Origin: Bradyrhizobium sp. U87765 SZCCT0048
GTDB taxonomy: Bacteria > Pseudomonadota > Alphaproteobacteria > Rhizobiales > Xanthobacteraceae
Length of the DNA stretch: 64,000 nucleotides
Assembly: GCF_018131225.1 (NCBI RefSeq)
Contig: NZ_JAFCMM010000002.1
Coordinates: forward strand, 248,001-312,000
Reading direction: 5' to 3'
Shown: piece by piece, positions 8,583-15,357 of the stretch
Position numbering within the stretch: the stretch's first letter is position 1
Layout: every line of letters begins with the position of its first letter
Notes under the pieces: generated by a model
What the model was told of the DNA's origin: nothing
What the model saw: the letters and a program-made list of their open reading frames with translations, nothing else
The model's database searches: none
Position numbers and translations under genes: made by a program

Positions 8583-9653
8583 TCAGTTGGAGAGAAGGTG
8601 GCCGAGATCGAGCCCGAGCGAACGGGCGACGTCGATCAGGCTGGTCAGGGCTGCGCCGGACACGCGACAGCGCCCGGCGGCGCCGCTGCGCGCGGCATAG
8701 GCGAGTTCACCCGGCGCGTAGACACGCTCCACGCCGGGCGCACGGCGCGTCGCGGACACCCGCGACAGCTCCGCGCCGGCGCGCGTGGCGAAAACATCCG
8801 GCGCCACGAAGTGGCCGGCGTCGATGGCGAGGAACAGGTTGGCGCAGCGATAGGGCCGCGCCGCCGGACCGTAGAGCGGCGCGACCTCCGCGCCGATCGC
8901 GCCGTCGGACAGGCCGCCGCACAACAGGTCGACGATAAAGGCGAGGCCATAGCCCTTCGGGCCCGCCGCCGGCAGCAGCATGCCCTCGATCGCCGCCTTC
9001 GGATCGGTGGTCCCCGCGCCACTCTTGTCGGCGGCCCAGCCCTGCGGAATCGGCTGCCCCGCCGCGGCGGCGTTGCGGATCTTGCCCATCGCCACCGCGC
9101 TCAACGCCATGTCGATTTCCGGCGCGAACGCGCCGGCGCTCGGGGTCGCGATCGCGATGGGATTGTTGCCGGTGAGCGGTTCGGCGCCGCCCGGCGCCGG
9201 CATCAGCGGCCGGGTGTTGGCCATCACCATGCCGACACAGCTTTCGTCCGCCATCATCCGCGCGTAGCGGCCGGCAGCGCCGAAGTGAAAGGCGTTGCGC
9301 ACGGTGACGGCGGCGAGGCCGTAACGCTTCGCCCGTTCGACCGCGAGGCCCACCGCCTGACGGGCGGTGAGCTGTCCCAGCGCATCGTGCGCATCGATCA
9401 CCACCGCCGCCTCGCGGTCGGAGACGATTTCCCCGGTGGAGGCCGTCGACACCGAGCCGGCGCGCAGGCGATCGACATACATCGGCACCAGCATGACGCC
9501 GTGGGACGCGACGCCCTCGAGATCGGCAGCGACGAGGTCCTCGGCAACGATCGCCGCATCCGCCGGCGCAACGCCGACGGCCACGAAGATCGCCGCGACG
9601 GCCTCGGCGAGCGTCGCCGCCGACAGCATGCCGTCGGTTGCCGCGGTGGTCAC
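8583..9653 (-). CDS. Malate/L-lactate dehydrogenase family (Ldh_2) oxidoreductase
   Basis: This 356-residue NAD(P)-dependent 2-hydroxyacid or imine dehydrogenase belongs to the Ldh_2 family. Characteristic pieces are VASHGVMLVP (catalytic histidine), NAFHFGAAGRYARM, the TGNNPIAIATP block and the long GPKGYGLAFIVDLLCGGLS helix. The family includes malate, ureidoglycolate, 2,3-diketo-gulonate and piperideine-2-carboxylate oxidoreductases. The GTG start at 9653 overlaps the upstream cupin stop by 4 bases (GTGA). In this operon it could interconvert a 2-oxo and 2-hydroxy acid, or reduce a cyclic imine; the sequence does not choose. Confidence 0.9.
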   Translation of the reverse strand: MTTAATDGMLSAATLAEAVAAIFVAVGVAPADAAIVAEDLVAADLEGVASHGVMLVPMYVDRLRAGSVSTASTGEIVSDREAAVVIDAHDALGQLTARQAVGLAVERAKRYGLAAVTVRNAFHFGAAGRYARMMADESCVGMVMANTRPLMPAPGGAEPLTGNNPIAIATPSAGAFAPEIDMALSAVAMGKIRNAAAAGQPIPQGWAADKSGAGTTDPKAAIEGMLLPAAGPKGYGLAFIVDLLCGGLSDGAIGAEVAPLYGPAARPYRCANLFLAIDAGHFVAPDVFATRAGAELSRVSATRRAPGVERVYAPGELAYAARSGAAGRCRVSGAALTSLIDVARSLGLDLGHLLSN

Positions 9654-10066
9654 CGTGCATCCTCGTCGTTGTTGTACCAGGACGGCCGTTCGGGATAGTG
9701 CGGACCGTCGTACATCTCGACCACGATGGTCTCCTCGTGCGCCAGCGTCGGGCCGTGCACATTGCCCTTCGGGTTGCAGTAGAACGAGCCGGCGCGCAGC
9801 GTCACGCCTGTACTGGTGTACTCGTAGTGGCCCTGCAGGCAGAACATGAACTGGTTCGACGCATGCAGGTGCGGCGTCGGAATGCTCGCGCCCTTGTCGA
9901 ACCGGATCAGCGCAATCGACGCGCCGGTCTCGTCGTTTCGCCACAGCATCTTCTCGTGCACGCCCGCGAGCGACTTGGCGCGCCACGGCATGTCTGCCGT
10001 CTGGATCAGGATTTCAGCGAGGGACGGCATCCCCGGCGGAGTTGTCGGAGGCGTGGTGCTGGCCAT
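9650..10066 (-). CDS. Cupin-domain protein, first gene of the catabolic operon
   Basis: This 138-residue single cupin follows the family motif 1 pattern: IPTPHLHASNQFMFCLQGHYE, with two histidines in PHLH. Motif 2 is around FYCNPKGNVHGP, with a third histidine, so it can probably bind a divalent metal. The ATG at 10066 is preferred over an upstream TTG because GGAAA lies 8 bases upstream on the minus strand. It leads the operon, and the palindrome at 10077-10106 lies directly in front of its start. It could be a ring-cleaving dioxygenase (no other dioxygenase is encoded nearby), but that is inference. Confidence 0.87.
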   Translation of the reverse strand: MASTTPPTTPPGMPSLAEILIQTADMPWRAKSLAGVHEKMLWRNDETGASIALIRFDKGASIPTPHLHASNQFMFCLQGHYEYTSTGVTLRAGSFYCNPKGNVHGPTLAHEETIVVEMYDGPHYPERPSWYNNDEDAR

Positions 10067-10076
10067 GTCAATTTCC

Positions 10077-10108
10077 AAATATCATGAGGTGAGTTAGATG
10101 ATATTTCA
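10077..10108. promoter_or_regulatory. Inverted repeat in front of the catabolic operon, candidate GntR operator
   Basis: AAATATCAT (10077-10085) and ATGATATTT (10098-10106) are perfect 9-base inverted arms around a 12-base spacer. The right arm, read on the minus strand, is part of TGAAATATCAT, the motif also present at 2225 and 11161. It begins 11 bases upstream of the first cupin start, where bound repressor would block transcription or initiation. The rest of the interval up to 10261 is AT-richer than its surroundings, as expected of a promoter. Confidence 0.6.
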
Positions 10109-10261
10109 CATGATACAAAAAGCAAGCCCCTTCCACCGCTGTCGGGTGTGAGACCTGTGATGTTCTTGATCGGCCGTCAAAATTCACGACGGAGCTTGCG
10201 CGAAAGCAAGCCATGGCGGCGCCGGCAGGCGCCGCTATCGCCCGCGATGCAAAGCGCGGCC

Positions 10262-11053
10262 TTAGCGCGGCGGCAGCGAACGGAAGGCGTTCGGCGACAT
10301 CCGCTGCAGCTTCTCCAGCCGGCTGCGCAGCGCCGAGATGTGGTCGAGCATGCGCTGGGCGGCAAGATCGTCATCGCCGGCGATGATCGCGGCGGCAATT
10401 TCAGCATGCTGGTGATTGGTCGCCGGCACGTCGATGGTCTGCCACAGGTTGAGATACCAGAAGCGCGTCGAGCGCTCGTGCAGCACGCGGGCGAAGTCGC
10501 TCATGATCGCGTTGTCCGACAGCTGGGCGATCTCGCGATGAAACCAGCGGTCGTTGGCGGTGAATGCCGCGATATCCGGCGGATCCTGATCGACGGTCGC
10601 GGTGGCGATCTCCATCATCCGCGACAGCTGATCGGCGGTCACCTCGCCGGCGGCGACGCGCCGCGCCGCCGCGCGCGCCAGCTCGGGCTCCACGGTGACG
10701 CGAGAATCCAGGATTTTCATGATCTCGGCGAGGCTGTCCGGCTGCACGATGATGCCCTTGCGCGGCAGCACGTCGACAAGGCCTTCGAGATGCAGGCGCT
10801 GCAGCGCCTGGTGCACCGGCGTGCGGCCGAGCTTGAGCTGGGCGCAGATCGCCGCCTCGTTGAGATACTGGCCGGGCAGGAAGTGCAGATTGATGATCCG
10901 CTCCTTGATGCTCTCATAGGCCTGCTGGACCAGCGACTTGCCTTCCTCGCCGCGGCCACCCTCGGACTTCGGCTTCTTCGCAGCCGCCTTGCGCGGCGCA
11001 GCCGTGTTCTTCGGCGCGGAGGCCGCCTTGCTGGACTTCGGGGTCGCGGCCAT
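10262..11053 (-). CDS. GntR family transcriptional regulator, FadR/FCD subfamily
   Basis: This is a 263-residue repressor-type regulator. After a basic, Ala/Lys/Pro-rich N-terminal extension of about 38 residues comes the winged helix (AYESIKERIINLHFLPGQYLNEAAICAQLKLGRTPVHQAL, about 45-85). The all-helical FCD domain (about 110-250) has the expected ligand/metal positions in FHREIAQLS and HAEIAAAI. Such proteins leave DNA when they bind a pathway acid. It is encoded just upstream of the catabolic operon on the same strand and probably controls that operon, the importer at 581-3335 and itself through the shared TGAAATATC sites. The long charged tail at the N-terminus is unusual for the family. 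Confidence 0.93.
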   Translation of the reverse strand: MAATPKSSKAASAPKNTAAPRKAAAKKPKSEGGRGEEGKSLVQQAYESIKERIINLHFLPGQYLNEAAICAQLKLGRTPVHQALQRLHLEGLVDVLPRKGIIVQPDSLAEIMKILDSRVTVEPELARAAARRVAAGEVTADQLSRMMEIATATVDQDPPDIAAFTANDRWFHREIAQLSDNAIMSDFARVLHERSTRFWYLNLWQTIDVPATNHQHAEIAAAIIAGDDDLAAQRMLDHISALRSRLEKLQRMSPNAFRSLPPR

Positions 11054-11550
11054 CGGCCAAGCTCCTCATCAACGGCCGGATCGTCCGCCGGGAATCGCTT
11101 CTGATGACTATTCCTTGCGCAGAACATGCGCAAGACTCCATCATCACCAAAAATTGTTCCTGAAATATCTCGCCACGCGTGATGAGCGCGACCGGGACCG
11201 CGCATGTCCGTCCGCACGGAGCGCAGTCACGATGCCGCGAGCACGTGGCCGCGCGTCACACTCCGCCGCCCGCCGAAGCCGGGAGCACAGGCCCACCGCC
11301 AACGGGCTCTCGCCGACATCAAATCCATCGCGTTGGAGCGCCAATCGAGAACAGGCTTGCCTGACGGCGCCGGATGAGCGCCGCGTGCGCGGCATCTGGC
11401 GCGCGATCGATCCCCGCACGTTGCATTGCCGGCAGGCGATCCCTGCCGAAATCCCCCTTCCCGCCTGCGCGGCGCGCCGTCATGATCGCCACCCCACGTC
11501 GATCGGCCGCGCGGCCTTGCGCCAGCGATGCCGCCAGGAAGGACATCCCG
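11054..11550. other. 497-base intergenic region with candidate regulatory sites
   Basis: This stretch separates the divergent GntR-type gene and the quinone oxidoreductase gene. It holds a perfect 8-base inverted repeat, CTTGCGCA/TGCGCAAG (11114-11134, 5-base spacer), and the motif CTGAAATATCT (11160-11170). Reading frames across 11230-11550 have no start with a ribosome site and no recognisable protein, so no gene is called. Confidence 0.6.
11160..11170. promoter_or_regulatory. Candidate autoregulatory site of the GntR-type gene
   Basis: CTGAAATATCT is identical to the string at 2224-2234 in the importer control region. It lies 107 bases upstream of the regulator start and 381 bases upstream of the quinone oxidoreductase start. 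Only a half-palindrome is visible here. Confidence 0.4.
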
Positions 11551-12525
11551 ATGACCCATGCGATTCGCTTTCACGCCACCGGCGGCCCCGAGGTTCTGGT
11601 CTGGGAGGAGGTCGCCGTCGGCAAGCCCGGTCCGGGCGAGGCGCGCATCCGCCACACCGCCGTCGGACTGAATTTCGTCGACATCTACAACCGCTCCGGC
11701 CTCTACCCGGTGCAGTTGCCGAGCGGGCTCGGCGGCGAAGCGGCCGGCATCGTCGAGGAGGTCGGCCCCGGCGTCAGCGATCTCGCGCCCGGCGACCGCG
11801 TCGCCTATGGCAACGCGCCGCTCGGCGCCTATGCCGAAGCCCGCCTGATCCCCGCCGACCGCCTGCTCAAGCTGCCGGACAGCATCGACGACAAGACCGC
11901 CGCGGCGATGATGCTCAAGGGCCTCACGGTGCAATACCTGATCCGGCAGACCTACAAGGTGAAGGCCGGCGACACCATCCTGCTGCATGCCGCCGCCGGC
12001 GGCGTCGGCCTCATCCTCGGCCAGTGGGCGAAGCATCTCGGCGCCACGGTGATCGGCACGGTCAGCAGCGAGGAAAAGGCCGCGCTCGCGCGACAGAACG
12101 GCTGCGCCCACACCATCAACTACACCAGGGAAGACTTTGTCGCGCGGGTGAAGGAGATCACCGGCGGCCAGGGCGTGCCCGTGGTCTACGATTCCGTCGG
12201 CAAGGACACGTTCCTGAAATCGCTCGACTGCGTGGCGCCGCTCGGTCTCGTCGCGCTGTTCGGCCAATCGTCGGGCAATGTCGATCCGCTCAATCTCGGC
12301 GTCCTCGCGCAGAAGGGCTCGCTGTTCGTCACCCGCCCCACCCTCTTCACCTACGCGGCGAAGCGCGACAACCTCGTCGCCATGGCGAAAGAGCTGTTCG
12401 ACGTCGTCGGCTCCGGTGCCGTCAAGATCGATGTGCGCCAGACCTATCCGCTCAAGGACGCTGCCCGCGCCCATGCCGACCTCGCCGCCCGCAAGACCAC
12501 GGGATCGACCGTGCTGCTGGTGTGA
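11551..12525 (+). CDS. qorA: NADPH:quinone oxidoreductase, zinc-free MDR family
   Basis: This 324-residue medium-chain reductase resembles E. coli QorA. The N-terminal catalytic fold begins MTHAIRFHATGGPEVL with the family's NFVDIYNRSGLYP segment. The Rossmann motif AAAGGVGLILGQWAKHLGATVIGTVSS gives NADPH binding, followed by the INYTREDF and YDSVGKDTF signatures. No zinc ligands are present. Start 11551 is chosen because AGGAAGGA precedes it by about 7 bases; the longer upstream frame has no site. The enzyme reduces quinones or enones in the cytoplasm. It is divergent from the GntR-type gene and may share its control, handling quinones from hydroxylated aromatics (inference). Confidence 0.93.
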   Translation: MTHAIRFHATGGPEVLVWEEVAVGKPGPGEARIRHTAVGLNFVDIYNRSGLYPVQLPSGLGGEAAGIVEEVGPGVSDLAPGDRVAYGNAPLGAYAEARLIPADRLLKLPDSIDDKTAAAMMLKGLTVQYLIRQTYKVKAGDTILLHAAAGGVGLILGQWAKHLGATVIGTVSSEEKAALARQNGCAHTINYTREDFVARVKEITGGQGVPVVYDSVGKDTFLKSLDCVAPLGLVALFGQSSGNVDPLNLGVLAQKGSLFVTRPTLFTYAAKRDNLVAMAKELFDVVGSGAVKIDVRQTYPLKDAARAHADLAARKTTGSTVLLV

Positions 12526-12541
12526 TGGCCGGCGGCGACGT

Positions 12542-13399
12542 TCACGTCGTCGCGACCACAAGCTCCTCAGCGTTCGCCGGCGGCCGCAGGCCATCGGCTC
12601 GCCCCGCGAAATAGCGCGCGGTGAGATCGTCTGCGGAGATGTGCCGGGCCTCCTTGAAGCCGGTGGCGCGGGCCAGCGCGATGATCTCCGCCGGCGAAAA
12701 GAAGCTGATGAACGGCGTGCCGCTGTCGCGCGCGCCCTTCACCGCGAACTCCAGCGCCGGCCGCATCTCCGGCGATGCCAGTTCGAGGGGCAGCAGAAAG
12801 GTCATGGCGAGCGCCGAGCCCGGCGCCAGCGACGCCACCTGGCGCAGCGTCGCCTCGATCGCTTCATGGGTGAGATACATGCTGACGCCGGTGGACGCGA
12901 CCACCGCCGGCTGCGTGGCGTCGAAGCCCGCCGCCTTCAGACGCGCCCACCAGTCGTCGCCCGCCTCGAAATCCACCGGCACGAGCCGAAGCCCGTCCGG
13001 CACGCCGAAGCCAAGTTCGAGAAGCCGCTGGCGCTTCCACGCCTGCGCGCCCGGCCGGTCGACCTCGAACACCCGCAGGCGCGCGGCGATATCCGGCCGG
13101 CGCTGCGCGAACGTATCGAGCCCGGCGCCGAGGATGACATACTGCGTGACGCCACGTGCGAGAGCGTCGACGACGAGATCCTCGATGAAGCGCGCACGCG
13201 CGATGATGGCCGCGCGAAACGGCGCGGTGCGCTGCAGATCCATATCGGGCCGCGTCCGCCAGGCCGCATCGGGCGCGGCGAGTTGCAGGCCGACGGTGTC
13301 ATCGAGCACCGGCGGCGACGCATCGGCTTCGACATGCAGTGCGCGCCACAGGGCGACGCGAACGGCGGTGCTGTCCGGTGTGGCGGCCAGCTCGGTCAT
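12542..13399 (-). CDS. Class I SAM-dependent methyltransferase, LCMT/TIGR00027 family
   Basis: This 285-residue member of the leucine carboxyl methyltransferase-like family is common in mycobacteria and proteobacteria. Visible family blocks are the early AAPDAAWRTRPDMD, RARFIEDLV, the SAM site YVILGAGLDTFAQRRP (glycine-rich loop after strand 1), an acidic residue at the end of strand 2 (VFEVDRPGAQAWKRQRL), and the STGVSMYLTHEAIEATL block. A GGGAGG site sits correctly for the second of two adjacent ATG codons, so 13399 is chosen over 13402. Substrates of this family are mostly unknown. It converges with the quinone oxidoreductase across 16 bases. Confidence 0.9.
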   Translation of the reverse strand: MTELAATPDSTAVRVALWRALHVEADASPPVLDDTVGLQLAAPDAAWRTRPDMDLQRTAPFRAAIIARARFIEDLVVDALARGVTQYVILGAGLDTFAQRRPDIAARLRVFEVDRPGAQAWKRQRLLELGFGVPDGLRLVPVDFEAGDDWWARLKAAGFDATQPAVVASTGVSMYLTHEAIEATLRQVASLAPGSALAMTFLLPLELASPEMRPALEFAVKGARDSGTPFISFFSPAEIIALARATGFKEARHISADDLTARYFAGRADGLRPPANAEELVVATT

Positions 13400-13551
13400 C
13401 ATGATCCTCCCGGAACGATGTGCGGTGGAGAGCTCGGCATTAATTGCAGAAGCCGCGTGAGGTATCCACGTCGCAGCGTGATGGTGAGCGACCTCACTTG
13501 CAGAAAAAAAGGCGGTGAGCGCCTTACCTTCCATCGCGAGACACGCGTCGC

Positions 13552-15126
13552 TCAGTCGACCGGCGCCTTGAGCACGCGAATGAACTCCGGTCGCACCCAG
13601 CGCAGCAGGTTGAGACCCTGGCCCGCCAGCATGCCGTTGTCGTCCTGGGTCGGCGCGACCGACAGGAACAGATTTGCCGTGCTGTTGTCTGCCGGCCAGA
13701 CCATCGCGGCGCGCGCCGAATAGGGATTGGCCCACGAATCCAGATTGACCACGGGCACGCCCATGAAGAAGGCATCGGTATCGCCATAGGCGATATCGGC
13801 CTCGCTCGACATGTCCCAGTCGACATCGAGCGTATGCCAGCCGCTGTCCCTGAGATAACGGATCTCGGACGGCGGCCACAGGAAATAGAATCGCGGCGTC
13901 ATCCCCGCCGGTACGCTCAGCTCCGCCTTGCTGAACATCTTGTCGTCGAAGCCCATGACGCCGCTAAACTTGACGCGCACCAGCTTCTCCTTGCCGGGCA
14001 CGAAGGTCGCAAGGCCCGCCACCGTGGTGTCGAATGGCAGCTTGAGCCGGCTGACATCGGCGGGAGCGCGCGGCTTCAGCCAGATGCTGTCGCCGACATC
14101 GGAGGCGCCGCCGGTGATGCGCGGCCGCGAGCGCGCGTCGCGCAGCGCGTCGTCGGGATCGATGCCGTAGCCGATCTGGATGCTCTGGAAGACGATGACG
14201 GTGTCGATGGCGCTTTCGGCATCGCCCTGCGCCTTCGAATAGGACACCAGCACCAGCGCGCCGAGCTGCGGATCGTCGGCCAACCGCCGCTGAACCTCAC
14301 CCTGCAAGCCTTGCCATGCCGCTTCGAAACGGCGGGCCTGCACCGCCGTATTGATCCGCTGCAGCACGAAATTGGCGCCCTGGAAGGCGAGCGTCGCGCC
14401 CTGGAATTTGGCGTCGCCGCGCGCGTCGGGGCCGCCCTCATGCACCGGCTCGATCGGCTCGCCGACCACCGCCTTCGTCCCCGACGTGCTCCCGCCTTTG
14501 GCGCCGGCGCCACCGCCGCTGCTGCCACCGCTGCCACCGGACGCGCCGCCGCCTCCGCCACCACCACCGCCACGCGGCGGCGACGGTGGCCGTGGCACAT
14601 TGACGGCCGGCAGGTTCAGCAGGCGGCGCGCGACGCCGATATCCTCGGTGCCGGTCCTGATCTCGATGCTGCTCTCGCGCGCGATGGTGACGCCGAGATT
14701 GGCGGCGCGCTTGGCGAAATCCTTGTCGAGCGTCCACAGGCTGGCGCGCAGGCTGCGCGCCTCCGCGGCGACGAACGCATCGCCCGGTGTCTCGCCGCCC
14801 TTGCCGCCATATTCGTCGACACGGCCGACCTGACCGCGGCCGGGCTTGTAGACGATGTTGTCGGCATAGAAATCGCCGCGATCGGAGATCCTGCTGTCCG
14901 GCTTCGGCAGCCGGCTCTCCGGCGGCGTGTGGATGTTGAGGTCATCGAGCAGCACGCGATAGCCTTCGCGCAGATCGGCGCCGGGCGTGTCGCGCACCAG
15001 CTCGTTGTAGGCCGCGTGCGCGATATAGACCTGCTCCTTCGACTGCAGCATGCGGGTGAGCGCTTCGGCGATGGCGATGTTGCCGCGCGCGATTGCGGTG
15101 ATGACGTTCTTGTCGATGATGATCAT
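13552..15126 (-). CDS. Protein with N-terminal PIN-like domain, polyglycine linker and unrecognised C-terminal domain
   Basis: This 524-residue protein has three visible parts. Residues 1-170 look like a PIN nuclease domain: an initial hydrophobic strand ending in D5, E42 (YNELVRD), D116 (GDAFVAAEA) and D134 (LWTLDKDF) reproduce the acidic tetrad and its spacing. Residues about 180-215 are Pro- then Gly/Ser-rich (nine consecutive glycines), a flexible linker. Residues about 225-524 are folded and soluble-looking (WQGLQGEVQRRL, VLVSYSKAQGD, RFYFLWPPSE, DVDWDMSSEAD) but match no family I recognise. No signal peptide or membrane segment is seen. No antitoxin-like small gene is adjacent. The PIN assignment is from motif spacing only; RNase activity is inference. 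Confidence 0.75.
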   Translation of the reverse strand: MIIIDKNVITAIARGNIAIAEALTRMLQSKEQVYIAHAAYNELVRDTPGADLREGYRVLLDDLNIHTPPESRLPKPDSRISDRGDFYADNIVYKPGRGQVGRVDEYGGKGGETPGDAFVAAEARSLRASLWTLDKDFAKRAANLGVTIARESSIEIRTGTEDIGVARRLLNLPAVNVPRPPSPPRGGGGGGGGGASGGSGGSSGGGAGAKGGSTSGTKAVVGEPIEPVHEGGPDARGDAKFQGATLAFQGANFVLQRINTAVQARRFEAAWQGLQGEVQRRLADDPQLGALVLVSYSKAQGDAESAIDTVIVFQSIQIGYGIDPDDALRDARSRPRITGGASDVGDSIWLKPRAPADVSRLKLPFDTTVAGLATFVPGKEKLVRVKFSGVMGFDDKMFSKAELSVPAGMTPRFYFLWPPSEIRYLRDSGWHTLDVDWDMSSEADIAYGDTDAFFMGVPVVNLDSWANPYSARAAMVWPADNSTANLFLSVAPTQDDNGMLAGQGLNLLRWVRPEFIRVLKAPVD

Positions 15127-15310
15127 GGTCGCCCCATCGGCCGGCGAGCACGCCGGCGAAATCAGGGGAACCGGCGAACGCGCCGGCTCGTGCTGACCAT
15201 TGGTACGGGTATCCCGCGACGGGGTTCAATCACACCGCACGCGCCAGAACATGCACGCTGTGCCCGCACCACGCGGGCTGAATCGCGAGACCCGCGCCGA
15301 TCTCATCCGC

Positions 15311-15344
15311 ACAGGCCGGCGCGCGCTTCGCGGCCCCGGCCTGT
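15311..15344 (-). terminator. Hairpin downstream of the autotransporter gene
   Basis: ACAGGCCGG (15311-15319) pairs with CCGGCCTGT (15336-15344), and GC-rich bases in between can extend the stem. It begins 14 bases after the stop of the autotransporter gene on the minus strand. There is no T-run, so it may be a processing or Rho-assisted end rather than an intrinsic terminator. Confidence 0.4.
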
Positions 15345-15357
15345 CGGTTCCATCACC

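Noticed and set aside
7260..9698. 812-codon open frame on the plus strand across the catabolic operon
   Set aside because: It is antisense to four well-supported genes, consists mostly of Arg/His/Asp/Gly-rich low-complexity translation, and has no ribosome site or family motif; a high-GC shadow.
9650..10066. 3-hydroxyanthranilate dioxygenase, suggested by the ACMSD-like and Rid-like neighbours
   Set aside because: The cupin is too short and lacks that enzyme's N-terminal and metal-site sequence pattern; only a generic cupin call is supported.
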